A stretch of DNA of 64,000 bases from Micropterus salmoides (taxonomy: Eukaryota > Chordata > Actinopteri > Centrarchiformes > Centrarchidae), in assembly GCF_014851395.1 (NCBI RefSeq), contig NW_024040485.1, positions 17,273,087 through 17,337,086 of the forward strand. The letters are read 5' to 3'. Positions 57,701 to 64,000 of this stretch are shown here, piece by piece. Below the pieces are notes generated by a model. It searched no databases and had not been told where the DNA came from. It saw nothing but the letters and a program-made list of their open reading frames with translations. The position numbers and the translations under genes are program-made. How positions within the stretch are numbered: position 1 is the first letter of the stretch; the number at the start of each line of letters is the position of its first letter.

Positions 57701-58438
57701 AAATGAATCTTCCCACAACGTACAGTCACCGCTCGGCTCCCAGATTACATGCTGGGATGGAAACAAGCGGGAGCAACAGCAGGGCCTCCACAGGCTCCAG
57801 GCACAGCAAGGCCAACACTTACCCAGCGACAGAGCTCACTTCCCTGGTAGGACTTGTCAAAGCGGCCCCAGGCTGCAGAATGGCAGAGGGCCTCAGCCAA
57901 ACAGGACTAAAGGGCCAAGCTATATTAATAGCAATTCTGCCCTGCCGATGCAACAAAGCTCCACTGGGGGACCTGTTACAATGGTAACGGCCACAGCCTC
58001 AGTGACGGTAGCTGTGCATCCGACCTTGCCAGGGGCGGCATACCAAGGCTACATGCATGAAGGTTTTGACACGGACACTGAGTCAGACTGTTTTGAGGCT
58101 GCTAAGAGGACTTGTGGTGACAAAACAAACTTTTCTTCATGTAAGAGAGACTCTCTAGAGCTCCAAGACTTGGAAGCAACACAGGGCCAGACAGAGCATC
58201 AGCTCTGCAAGACACAAGGTGAGTTAGCAACCAGTCAATCTTAGCTTTACCTGACTTGTAATCTTCTAAATATGCATATAAAGAGTTGACATTTGACTTG
58301 TTTTTCAATGAGATGAAACAATTCGTAGCCTTTCTAGCCTTAATTTCTCTTTGTTTGTCAAAGTGTCTAACGCTCATCTCTTTACTTTGTTTTTCTGCTG
58401 TAGGTGGGTTGAGGATGCAGGCAGCCAAAGATTGCTAG
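31124..58438 (+). CDS. ptch2: ptch2: patched family Hedgehog receptor (23 coding exons, complete)
   Basis: Patched is the 12-transmembrane Hedgehog receptor. It acts at the primary cilium and represses Smoothened, probably by moving sterols, until ligand binds. The joined exons give 1,492 residues. Approximate layout: cytosolic N terminus with a PPSY motif (17-20); TM1 83-101; first large extracellular domain to about 418; TM2-TM6, the sterol-sensing domain, about 419-577, with GIGVDD at 490-495; cytosolic middle loop about 580-752 with STRDLL; TM7 about 756-772; second extracellular domain to about 1030; TM8-TM12 about 1031-1183, with GIGVE at 1096-1100; a 305-residue tail. GxxxDD and GxxxE are the RND transporter motifs of TM4 and TM10. 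Length and tail resemble human PTCH1 (1,447) more than mammalian PTCH2 (1,203), but linkage to eif2b3 supports ptch2; fish ptch2 is known to keep a long tail. The paralogue call is therefore synteny-based. All introns are GT-AG and many exon lengths equal the mammalian ones. Confidence 0.93.
31271..32890 (+). other. ptch2: ptch2 intron 1
   Basis: 1.6-kb intron with a gtgata donor and atccag acceptor. A CAGTAGCTCCCAAACTGGGG sequence at 31435-31454 resembles the end of a hAT-type element. Nothing else is recognised. Confidence 0.7.
32891..33083 (+). CDS. ptch2: ptch2 exon 2 (residues 50-114), TM1
   Basis: 193 nt, the same length as mammalian PTCH1 exon 2, between an atccag acceptor and a gtgagt donor. 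It encodes GKAVGQKAPLWIRARFQ, the cysteine-containing LGCHIQRHCGK stretch, TM1 (about 83-101) and IETDIEQLWVE. Human patched proteins share the APLWLRA and ETN/D-EQLWVE blocks. Confidence 0.96.
40118..40126 (+). promoter_or_regulatory. GLI consensus site in ptch2 intron 2
   Basis: TGGGTGGTC, exact. The flanks resemble the promoter site (GCCTGGGTGGTCC in both). About 100 bp of non-repetitive sequence with TAATTT and TAATTA homeodomain-type cores follows (40150-40190). Plausible intronic Hedgehog-response element. Confidence 0.5.
41814..41894. repeat. (CTAT)n tetranucleotide array
   Basis: About 20 CTAT units ending 44 nt before the exon 3 acceptor of ptch2. Likely polymorphic in length. Confidence 0.92.
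41938..42127 (+). CDS. ptch2: ptch2 exon 3 (residues 114-177)
   Basis: 190 nt after a ttccag acceptor and before gtaagt. It encodes GSRVSTELRYTKEKQGEES then SQMLIQTPKEEGTNILTQEA, in the first extracellular domain, nearly identical to human PTCH2. A (CTAT)n array ends about 45 nt before the acceptor. An open frame runs into the exon from upstream, but only the part from 41938 is coding. Confidence 0.96.
42226..42295 (+). CDS. ptch2: ptch2 exon 4 (residues 177-200)
   Basis: 70 nt, the conserved patched exon 4 length, with a cttgtag acceptor and gtaagt donor. It reads SWDLNKICYKSGVPIIENVM then IER, compared with human PTCH2 SWDLNKICYKSGVPLIENGM. It lies in the first extracellular domain. Confidence 0.96.
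42394..42485 (+). CDS. ptch2: ptch2 exon 5 (residues 201-231)
   Basis: 92 nt after a tcccag acceptor and before gtaagg. It encodes MIDKLFPCMIITPLDCFWEG then AKLQGGSAYL, the highly conserved ITPLDCFWEGAKLQ block of the first extracellular domain. Confidence 0.97.
42486..44831 (+). other. ptch2: ptch2 intron 5
   Basis: 2.3-kb intron. The GC-rich, non-repetitive stretch 42890-43060 stands out from the AT-rich surroundings and may be a conserved element. GA-rich tracts occur at 42770-42830 and 43660-43760. No exon recognised. Confidence 0.65.
44832..44940 (+). CDS. ptch2: ptch2 exon 6 (residues 231-267)
   Basis: 109 nt after a ctccag acceptor and before gtagga. It encodes GMPDIQWMNLDPVKLMEELS then QFTSLEGFKEMLDKAQ, matching human PTCH2 RPDIQWTNLDPEQLLEEL and FRELLDKAQ. 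In mammals this segment and the next are, to my knowledge, one 199-nt exon. Confidence 0.95.
45056..45142 (+). CDS. ptch2: ptch2 exon 7 (residues 268-296)
   Basis: 87 nt, 29 codons, after a ccttag acceptor and before gtaagc. It encodes VGHAYMNRPCLDPSDPDCPL then SAPNKEQGE, matching PTCH1 [20 protein letters not shown]. It is separated from exon 6 by only 115 nt. Confidence 0.95.
45282..45403 (+). CDS. ptch2: ptch2 exon 8 (residues 297-337)
   Basis: 122 nt, equal to mammalian PTCH1 exon 7. It encodes GGCHGFSRKFMHWQEELILG then GRVKNSQETLL, the CHG-S-K-MHWQEEL block of the first extracellular domain. Acceptor attcag, donor gtgtgt. Confidence 0.96.
45404..46385 (+). other. ptch2: ptch2 intron 8, no features seen
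   Basis: About 980 nt between exons 8 and 9. The bases 45700-46120 are non-repetitive, but no coding or known element was recognised. Confidence 0.7.
46386..46533 (+). CDS. ptch2: ptch2 exon 9 (residues 337-386)
   Basis: 148 nt, the conserved length, with a ttccag acceptor and gtgcga donor. It encodes AEALQTMFLLMSPKQLYEHF, then INWNEEKATAILESWQRKFV, matching PTCH1 HALQTMFQLMTPKQMYEHF and [20 protein letters not shown]. Confidence 0.96.
46534..47571 (+). other. ptch2: ptch2 intron 9
   Basis: About 1.04 kb with short CA/GT arrays (46667-46686, 46785-46801, 47165-47215). No coding content. Confidence 0.7.
47572..47703 (+). CDS. ptch2: ptch2 exon 10 (residues 387-430), start of TM2
   Basis: 132 nt, 44 codons. 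It encodes VVHQSIPSNSSQSIHAFSTT then TLNDIMKSFSDVSVIRVAGG and YLLM. An N-glycosylation sequon, NSS, sits at 395. TM2, the first helix of the sterol-sensing domain, starts about residue 419. Acceptor cctag, donor gtgagc. Confidence 0.96.
47812..47967 (+). CDS. ptch2: ptch2 exon 11 (residues 431-482), TM2-TM3
   Basis: 156 nt, 52 codons. It encodes LAYACVTMLRWDCAKSQGAV then [20 protein letters not shown] and LLGLSFNAATTQ, practically identical to PTCH1. It completes TM2 and carries TM3 (about 449-473) of the sterol-sensing domain. Confidence 0.97.
48095..48187 (+). CDS. ptch2: ptch2 exon 12 (residues 483-513), TM4 with GxxxDD
   Basis: 93 nt, 31 codons. VLPFLALGIGVDDMFLLAHS carries the RND-family GxxxDD motif of TM4 (490-495); the acidic pair is essential in patched proteins. 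It is two codons shorter than PTCH1 in the loop after TM4. Acceptor ccacag, donor gtacct, which runs straight into a pentanucleotide repeat. Confidence 0.96.
48199..48299. repeat. (CTCTC)n pentanucleotide array filling ptch2 intron 12
   Basis: About 100 nt of CTCTC/TCCTC units with two single-unit shifts, lying inside a 138-nt intron (48188-48325). It is a pure pyrimidine strand. Confidence 0.92.
48326..48451 (+). CDS. ptch2: ptch2 exon 13 (residues 514-555), TM5
   Basis: 126 nt, 42 codons, matching mammalian exon 12 in length. It encodes ERTGDCLRRTGTSVALTSIN then NMIAFFMAALVPIPALRAFS, covering TM5 of the sterol-sensing domain. Acceptor taaag, donor gtatgt. Confidence 0.97.
48452..49281 (+). 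other. ptch2: ptch2 intron 13 with GLI consensus
   Basis: 830 nt. It contains GT-rich and GA-rich runs (48640-48770), a GLI consensus (48831) and a pyrimidine-rich 3' half leading to the exon 14 acceptor. Confidence 0.7.
48831..48839 (+). promoter_or_regulatory. GLI consensus site in ptch2 intron 13
   Basis: TGGGTGGTC, exact, in the 830-nt intron between exons 13 and 14. It sits in a short non-repetitive stretch between a purine-rich run and a CA repeat. Motif match only. Confidence 0.4.
49282..49669 (+). CDS. ptch2: ptch2 exon 14 (residues 556-685), TM6 and cytosolic middle loop
   Basis: 388 nt after a ccctag acceptor and before gtaaat. It encodes TM6 (VVVFNFAMVLLIFPAILSLD), LDILCCLYSPCSDRVI, then a Thr/Ser-rich stretch in the middle loop and TVQAFTQCDAAGQHIVTILP, the last close to human PTCH2. 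The PTCH1 middle-loop PPPY motif is absent. Confidence 0.95.
49772..50296 (+). CDS. ptch2: ptch2 exon 15 (residues 685-860), TM7 and second extracellular domain
   Basis: 525 nt, the longest internal coding exon apart from exon 22. It encodes SSSTRDLLAQ, WNLSNFAREKYAPLLLKPK, TM7 (about 756-772, IVVVLFLGLLGLSLYGTT), then DGLYLTDIVPRDTKEYDFI and AQFKYFSFYNMYLVT of the second extracellular domain. It ends at MWLHYFQDWLRG. Acceptor ccctag, donor gtaaga. Confidence 0.96.
50297..50894 (+). other. ptch2: ptch2 intron 15
   Basis: 598 nt with a (TG)n array at about 50600-50641 and further GT-rich sequence at 50458-50505. Nothing else seen. Confidence 0.7.
50895..51037 (+). CDS. ptch2: ptch2 exon 16 (residues 860-907)
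   Basis: 143 nt after acgcag and before gtatgt. It encodes LQAAFDADWQAGRITSDSYR then NGTEDGALAYKLLIQTGSK, matching human PTCH2 IQAAFDQDWASGRITRHSYR. An NGT sequon is visible in the second extracellular domain. Confidence 0.96.
51203..51383 (+). CDS. ptch2: ptch2 exon 17 (residues 908-968)
   Basis: 181 nt after atccag and before gtaagt. It encodes LTSRRLVDAEGLILPEVFYI then YLTVWVSNDPLGYAASQANF and HDKYDTTGENLR. The final block is closer to human PTCH2 (HDKYDTTGENLR) than to PTCH1 (HDKADYMPETRLR), which supports the ptch2 call. Confidence 0.96.
51497..51777 (+). CDS. ptch2: ptch2 exon 18 (residues 968-1061), TM8
   Basis: 281 nt, equal to the mammalian exon. It encodes PAAEPLEFAQFPFYLNGLRQ, then YPNGYPFLFWEQYIGLRHWF and TM8 (about 1031-1052), ending LNPWTAGII. 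The open frame continues into intron 18, but homology stops at the gtaagc donor and resumes in exon 19. Confidence 0.97.
51778..53268 (+). other. ptch2: ptch2 intron 18
   Basis: 1.49 kb with pyrimidine-rich sequence (51810-51960), (CA)n at 52014-52053 and compound (GT)n(GA)n at 52252-52312. The remainder (52450-53200) is unique-looking non-coding sequence. The open frame after exon 18 is read-through, not coding. Confidence 0.7.
52252..52312. repeat. (GT)n(GA)n compound microsatellite
   Basis: A GT run followed at once by about 22 GA units in ptch2 intron 18. Similar compound GT-GA arrays occur at 10790-10850 and 20060-20110. Confidence 0.9.
53269..53406 (+). CDS. ptch2: ptch2 exon 19 (residues 1062-1107), TM9-TM10 with GxxxE
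   Basis: 138 nt, 46 codons. It encodes VFILAMMTVELFGIMGLIGI then KLSAIPVVILIASVGIGVEF. GIGVE at 1096-1100 is the TM10 counterpart of the TM4 GxxxDD motif. Acceptor ttccag, donor gtaagt. Confidence 0.97.
53407..53856 (+). other. ptch2: ptch2 intron 19, no features seen
   Basis: 450 nt of AT-rich intron, gtaagt to gccacag. Nothing recognised. Confidence 0.75.
53857..53999 (+). CDS. ptch2: ptch2 exon 20 (residues 1108-1155), TM11
   Basis: 143 nt after a gccacag acceptor and before gtgaga. It encodes GFLTAIGNRNKRSAVALEHM then FAPVVDGAISTLLGVLMLAG, covering TM11 (about 1134-1150). It matches PTCH1 [20 protein letters not shown]. Confidence 0.97.
54000..57133 (+). other. ptch2: ptch2 intron 20, 3.1 kb
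   Basis: Contains (GT)n at 54190-54217 and 54686-54721, (CT)n at 54476-54500, CA-rich sequence at 55395-55515 and a perfect hairpin at 55634-55675. No coding content supported. Confidence 0.7.
55634..55675. repeat. Perfect inverted repeat, 16-bp arms, 10-nt loop
   Basis: CACTCCAGCTTCTTTA (55634-55649) and its exact reverse complement TAAAGAAGCTGGAGTG (55660-55675) flank TTTCACCACG in ptch2 intron 20. Confidence 0.85.
57134..57539 (+). CDS. ptch2: ptch2 exon 21 (residues 1155-1290), TM12 and proximal tail
   Basis: 406 nt after a cttcag acceptor. It encodes TM12 (YFFAVLAILTVLGMLNGLVL), LLPVLLSMMGPPAEVTP, a proline-rich stretch, and the acidic serine cluster SESSDSEYYSE (1232-1242), matching PTCH1 GSDSSDSEYSS. 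It ends KNPSFPKLT before gtacga. Confidence 0.95.
57645..58218 (+). CDS. ptch2: ptch2 exon 22 (residues 1291-1482), cytosolic tail
   Basis: 574 nt after gtcgtag. It is mostly low-complexity, Gln/Gly-rich tail, with conserved VTATASVTVAVHP (1405-1416; PTCH1 VTASASVTVAVHP) and KRDSLELQDLE (1457-1467; PTCH1 RRDSKVEVIELQDVE). The donor choice aag/gtgagt is inferred. Without splicing, the frame would stop at 58242-58244 after eight more codons. Confidence 0.88.
58404..58438 (+). CDS. ptch2: ptch2 exon 23 (residues 1482-1492) and stop
   Basis: 35 coding nt after a strong acceptor (a T-rich tract then ctgtag at 58398-58403). The reading is GLRMQAAKDC and then TAG at 58436-58438. These residues have no homology I recognise, so the exon rests on splice signals alone. 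Exon 22 read-through is the alternative end. Confidence 0.6.
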
Positions 58439-60545
58439 ACTCTCTCACACGCCCTGCCTTCTCTCTCCGAAGCTCTGGCTGCTTCCCAGAGCACCTTGAC
58501 GCCCCCATGGCGTCACATCACGTCTTGAACTGATCAACTGTACTTAAAAAGGAGAGGATTTATTTCAAGGACAAATTCAGAAAAAAATATGCCGTTTTAA
58601 GAATTATATAAATCTATGAGTATATATTTTAATACTAAAAAAAGAAGGAAGCTATTTAAAAGAGTACTGTATAACTTGGGTATACTCTTGTGTTCAGATG
58701 TAAAAGATTATTTGTCCCCCACAGTGTATAGAATAAGAAATGTGTTATATGTAAAAAGTGTCCACAAAAAGTGAGATGTTATTAAGATATTAGGCTATTG
58801 AACATACATTTCAGTGTCAGTGTTTTATTTCTATTTGTATTGGTATGTTCTTTTTTTGCTGCTACACTTTTAATTTTAAGTGATTTGCCTTAAAAAATGC
58901 AGTACCCCCCCTTCCCCCTCTGGTTATAGTCTAGTATAACTTTGTTCACAGTATTGTACTGTGGGACAGTCTGCATCTGACACACTCTCTGTTGTATTTT
59001 AACTATAGAACATCTCTGTCACAGTGTGCACTGTTAAAAAAAGCAGAGAATTACACAGCAGAAACTGTTTTCTTAACAGTAGTAACCGTTGTGCCTTCAA
59101 TTTGCCCCCTTTTAGAGCTCAGTATTATGTCCTTGCTTTTGGCGTAAATATGTTTTACCTGTCTCGTCCAGACACAGCAGACTGATGTTTATCAGTCATC
59201 ACATCATCTGCCCATCTGTCTGAATAGTGTTGAATGTGATCAGTCAGCCAACATACTGGCAGAGTCGCAGCTAATTCATATTAATGTTAAATCTTTGTCT
59301 GGGTGTCCCAATATCCTCTGCAGTTCAAACTACTTGAAGGAGCTGTGATAAGATGCTTTTTTCTTCTGCAGTTTTTGTAAGCTCTACAGTGGGTGAAGTT
59401 CACATTTGTCACGTTGTGTTTGGCAATTGCGTTGTTCACCTTCTTGTATTATTTTGAAAGGGAATTCGAAAATCCAATGCAAAGGGAGTGATTATATTTT
59501 ATTATATCATTATTATTTTCTCCTTTTTTTCCTTTGCTGGCTGCTTTAGGGTTGTAACACGTTGAGGCTGTTGTGACCCTGTGCAAATATTACATAATGT
59601 AAACAGGTTCAAACTTTATAATGCTTCCACCTGCTCTGACTCACTTTCTAATTTCTCAGTCTTCTTGCTAATACAGACCTCATATATGTCACATTGCATT
59701 TTTTTTTTTTTCATTCTTAGGATTTTCATGTAATTTGCTTTACAAAGTTTCCATTGTTGTTGTTCAGTATTGGTCTCATCACTGCTAGGTTAAAATTGCA
59801 GGGAAAAACATGCGGATCTATTTTTCAAATATTTACATACTTTAAGTGGCAGCTTTGGTTTCTTTTGAAAATATGAAAGAAAGGTGAAGTAGCTACTGTG
59901 CAGTTGTGAATAATTAAGCAAAATGAGCAAAGCACCATTTACAGTTTGATCAGACCATAGACAGCCAGCATGTGTTGTCAGACAGTATAGAGGAGTTTAA
60001 AAGGGGACAGGGGGATTAAGGGGGAGCTCCTGCATTGGTTTGTAGTTTATTTCAAAAAATTGTTAATGTCATGCCATATAAGTTATTTATATTAAAAATT
60101 TATTTTTGTAGTTTGTACAGATGTTAGTATCTAGACTGAAGTTCTATTTTTAAAGAGTGAATATATATTATATAATATATCTATTTGTTGCAGAGTTTGT
60201 TTTTGTTTTGTTTTGTTTGCATTTTGGGATGGGGGGAGGGGGGTTGTGGGAGGGAGGGGATGACAACACTTTAGAGCAGAGGCCTTTTTTGGGGGGGTGG
60301 AGCAAAAGGGGCAGTAGGGGGACCATGAAGGAGAAGGTGTGTAGGATTGTGTCACTGTTACACCTTGCTTTTAAGTTTCCTCTTGGCCCCTCTTCTTCAT
60401 TGTCATTTTTAAAAATGTTCTTGTCCATGTCTAAAACACTGTGACTTCTGAAAACTATGCTCAAGAAAACATTTGTGTGACCGTTATGTTCCCTCACCTG
60501 CTATAGAAATTTAACTAACAAAATAAATTGAAGGAAAAAATCTTT
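58439..60545 (+). other. ptch2: ptch2 3'UTR
   Basis: About 2.1 kb of AT-rich non-coding sequence from the stop to just past AATAAA at 60522-60527. It contains several ATTTA pentamers (for example around 60086) and a G-rich stretch at 60228-60300. The reading frames here are short and look random. Confidence 0.75.
60522..60527 (+). terminator. ptch2: ptch2 poly(A) signal AATAAA
   Basis: Canonical AATAAA. It is followed within 20-70 nt by a T/GT-rich stretch (about 60543-60597) of the kind that binds the cleavage stimulation factor. Earlier alternative sites are possible and were not excluded. Confidence 0.75.
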
Positions 60546-62515
60546 CTGTGGTCTTTGTCAGTCTTTTCGAGTGTGTGTTTGCGTGTGTTTGCCTGTGACC
60601 CTGCGAAGAGCCAAAGGGTCACTACTGTTATCACAAATGCACACGAGCTAATTTACAAACTGACGGTGTTTGCTGGTTAAATATACTGGTAAATAGGCCT
60701 ACACTATTATCAAAGTTCATTGTTGAGGTGGGAAACAAAAGGTTTGATTTCAGCTTGCTGATACTTTAAACCCAGAAGTATCCATGTATCTATTATAAGG
60801 CCAGAATCATGAACAATGAAATCAGCTAGATCCTTAAGAAAATAGCTCTTTTTAAGATCTCTCAGCCACATTAATCAGGGACAAACACAACTATTCCCAT
60901 TCTAGAGAAGTTGTACAGGACAAATCACAAATCATGCTCACGTGACAAACAATAGGCCTTCATTTTAAAGGTATTACTGCACCAGCAAAAGATTGAAAGA
61001 TAGGTCTATATCCGTGCCAGAACAGCACCTGCTGAAATTATATCCAAGTAGATATTATGAATGAGGCTTCATCTGACATTCAGCTCTTATCCAAGCTGTT
61101 TCAACAAGTCTCTGCTTGGACTTGATCCACACATATTCAAAAAGTCTTGCTTAATAATCAGACTAGATCCTGCGTCTTATTTCCCCAAACTAGCACCCAA
61201 ACACCCAATACGGCAGTGTCATGTTAGTCCATCCATCCACATCTTCCCTTCAGAGCAATATTCCTTTGACAACTGATATAGAGGTTTTCACGGTCCTCAG
61301 AGGATAATCCTCCAGATTTTGGTAACATCTTCGATCTTTTGTCGAGTGCTCCAATAAAAATGTTTTCCCTTGACCTTGATCCATGACAAGTTATCTCCAA
61401 ATTAAATAGCTGCACTTCTATACAGTTTTGCTGCTGCCATTCATAGTCACGGTATGATGAACAATTTCCATTTTGGACACTCTTTCTCTAGCACCACCCT
61501 CAGGCCATTATGTTAACACACTTGATAACTCGTAATAATAATAGGCAGATTACCATGGAATTAGATGAGGACATTCATGCTGCCCAAAATCTTTACGATC
61601 CCCGTGGCATTTCCTTTATCTCCAGCATCAGGATAAGTTCCATGCACCACTGTTATTATATCTTTTGTCAAATACCAAATTTGCATGTTTTGATAAACAC
61701 TGCAACATCAAATGAAGGCTTGATTTTTGTTTGTTTTATATTAAATGCAGCCTGGGGACCATATACACAACAGTTATAGGAAAGCATGACATAAAGTCAA
61801 GATTATTGTAATACCCCAAGAAGCCAAGACTTTTTTGTGTTAAATAAAATATTACATTTACTGACTTGAGTATTATGAGACATATCATTCTAATCATTTC
61901 ATTAAATACATGTGGTAGTGCAAGATAGAATAAGATGGTATGTTGTTTTATTGTTCATTGTGCCTGAGGTGTGTTTTCATTGTGCAAGCATTCATTACGC
62001 TCCGCTTCCTGTACGTCACCTGACACCTACTGAAAGACCAACAAGCCTGATTTAGGAAATAATCCTTCAAAATGTTTTACCTGGCTTACACACTTTACAG
62101 TCACATTCCTGCTTGTTTGATAAGGTTTCTTATTAGAATGACAAATCTATTTCTTATTTAGAATTTTTACAAGGGTGTTTAAAAAGTCTCCACTTCATGA
62201 ACAATGACTGAACATTGAGAACCACAGAACTGGAGCACTGAACCACCTGGAAAGTGTCTGGGATCACTGGCTTCCTGGATCATTGTTGTGACTCGTCTGT
62301 CTAAATCTCCACCATTGTGAATTCAGACACACACGCACGCACACCTACGCACATTAGCACACATGCCCAAGTTCACACGCTCACATTCACAATATATCAC
62401 CACTATGCTTACACTATGTGCACTATAACACAAAAAACAAACTACACACACACCCTCTTGACTGCTCATACACAAATATACACACACATTCCCACACACA
62501 CACCCACAGGCCCAC

Positions 62516-62653
62516 CTGTGTAGATGAAAGGTAGATGCTGTAAATTCCTTCGCTTCTCACACAACAGCTCCTCGTTTGTCAGCCCAAGCAAAGCAGCCCA
62601 CGTCTGAATCTGATACCTCAGTCTTTTGAAGTTACTGTCATGCACGTCCACCT
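62516..62653 (-). CDS. Possible minus-strand coding exon, unknown gene
   Basis: 138 nt bounded on the minus strand by a ggtttag acceptor and a cacag/gtgggc donor. It encodes VDVHDSNFKRLRYQIQTWAA then LLGLTNEELLCEKRRNLQHL and PFIYT. Composition is protein-like and the frame stays open for 86 codons. I do not recognise the family. Without a second exon this could be chance. Confidence 0.25.
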
Positions 62654-63599
62654 CTAAACCAAACCTCGCACACATAAAAGCAGATAGTCCAACACAATGT
62701 TCATACCTGGCCATGTGGTTCAACACAAGCTAAAGTTGAATTTCATTATTTTAGTGTTTAATGTCACATACAGCCCAAAGCAGTACACATTACTGGCCAG
62801 ATTGATTTAGTTTTCAGGTTGTACGTTAATAAGATCAAATTTGCTACCTAAGTGATCCTGGGAGCACACGTTGTGTTTAATGTTACAGCTCAGTGACAAG
62901 AAAATGAAAACATGCTGTCCAGTCATGGGTCATAGCAGTGCTGGAGCCTATCCAAGCATGCATTTGCTGAAAATCAGGTAAACAACTGTTCAGACTAATA
63001 TTCGCAGCTTTGAACAGAGTAGTGAGAAAGTGTAATAGGAGAACACAGGAGAACTCACTTGGAAAAGGGAACTTTACTCAGGTGTGTCTTGCCAACTGTA
63101 CCACATACTTACGGTCAAAAACCTTTATTCTATTTTATGTGGTTGTAATAATAAAACATTTTAACTTAAGATTACACCGAGGCAAGACATAAGCTTTCTA
63201 CAGCATCCATTAATTTTCTTGACAAATGTCCCAGGAAGAAATTTATGAAAAAATCAAAAACAAATGTGATGACACAGGCTGGCACACGCACACTTGAGTT
63301 TCCCACAGGCATTAGACATTATACAGAGGAATATCAGATAAGAAAAGAGAGATAAATTCACAGTTTTATGGGGATGACTTTTCTTTATTTTTGGGTTAGG
63401 AAGAGGATATTCAGGTTTTTCAAGTATGGGACAACAGGAAGGTGTAATGAGTATGGGGAGACCATACTTTAACCAAAAACTGCCTCAAGCATCTACACTA
63501 TAAAAAATTAAACATTGGGTCAGCAAAAAAAAATATGTTAACATTTTCCACTAGAATTGTTAAGTTAAGACTGCTGGTAGAATTACATTAATTCAAAGC

Positions 63600-63790
63600 A
63601 ATGTTTTGAGTATGGTGAATTACCTTTTAGGCCACAATAAAACGCATTTCTAAGTAACATGAACTTAACAATTGTTAACATGAATGCAAGTATTTAAATT
63701 GATCCAACATAATGTTTTAAGTTAGGTCAAGAAGCTTTTTGGCCACAATAAAACACATTTCTAAGTAACATTAACTTAATAATTAAGTTG
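63600..63790. repeat. Two-copy tandem repeat, 111-bp spacing
   Basis: GGCCACAATAAAACGCATTT at 63630 is repeated as GGCCACAATAAAACACATTT at 63741, with matching flanks (CTAAGTAACATGAACTTAAC and CTAAGTAACATTAACTTAAT). The surrounding TTAAGTT-rich sequence resembles a fish minisatellite-like repeat. Confidence 0.7.
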
Positions 63791-64000
63791 ATCTCTGCAA
63801 GAGTTAAGTTGTGTGTTAGCGAGTTATCTTTAGTATTTCTTCTCATCTGAATCATAGTCTAATCATGTCTAGCTACTTGTAGTTTATAAACGTAACTAGC
63901 CTACATGCTAACCAGAGTGGTGGCTAATGGGTAATCCTGGCCAGCTATTAGTCCCGCATTTAAGCATACTCAATCAGTGACAGGCTACAGCTACTAGCTA

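Larger units (their letters stand above)
60546..64000. other. Downstream of ptch2, no confirmed gene
   Basis: AT-rich sequence with a CA-rich stretch (62325-62515), a weak minus-strand exon candidate (62516-62653) and a 111-bp-period duplication near the end (63600-63790). In human the next gene after PTCH2 is convergent, so a minus-strand gene nearby would not be surprising. Confidence 0.6.

Overview
This window is vertebrate nuclear DNA, almost certainly from a ray-finned (teleost) fish. It shows short coding exons with GT-AG introns, dense dinucleotide, tetranucleotide and pentanucleotide microsatellites, and several interspersed-repeat motifs typical of teleost genomes. There is no sign of bacterial, plasmid or phage organisation. 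Two genes are supported, both on the + strand and in tandem: the 3' part of eif2b3 (eIF2B gamma subunit) and a complete patched gene, called ptch2. The EIF2B3-PTCH2 neighbourhood on the same strand is also the human arrangement (1p34.1), which is the main reason for calling the patched gene ptch2 rather than ptch1.

Layout. 1-4888: intron or upstream sequence of eif2b3 with repeats only. 4889-19170: the last seven coding exons of eif2b3, with a large last intron (12468-19117) full of microsatellites and transposon relics. 19171 to about 19350: eif2b3 3'UTR and poly(A) signal. About 19350-30560: intergenic sequence with no supported gene. About 30560-31123: ptch2 promoter and 5' leader, with a perfect GLI site, a CCAAT box and a chain of upstream ORFs. 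31124-58438: 23 coding exons of ptch2, giving a conceptual protein of 1,492 residues. 58439 to about 60545: ptch2 3'UTR with a canonical poly(A) signal. 60546-64000: downstream sequence with repeats and one weak candidate exon on the minus strand.

How the genes work. eif2b3 encodes a subunit of the guanine nucleotide exchange factor that recharges eIF2 for translation initiation. ptch2 encodes a 12-transmembrane Hedgehog receptor of the RND/sterol-sensing family that represses Smoothened in the absence of ligand. They are neighbours by synteny and nothing in the sequence links their functions.

No undescribed biological system was found. The observations most worth checking are regulatory: four exact GLI-consensus 9-mers around ptch2, linked upstream ORFs before its start codon, an intron made almost wholly of a pentanucleotide repeat, an apparent extra intron within the mammalian exon 6 equivalent, and a perfect 16-bp-arm hairpin in intron 20. 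All exon boundaries were set by eye from splice consensus, reading frame and remembered homologues. No alignment was run.
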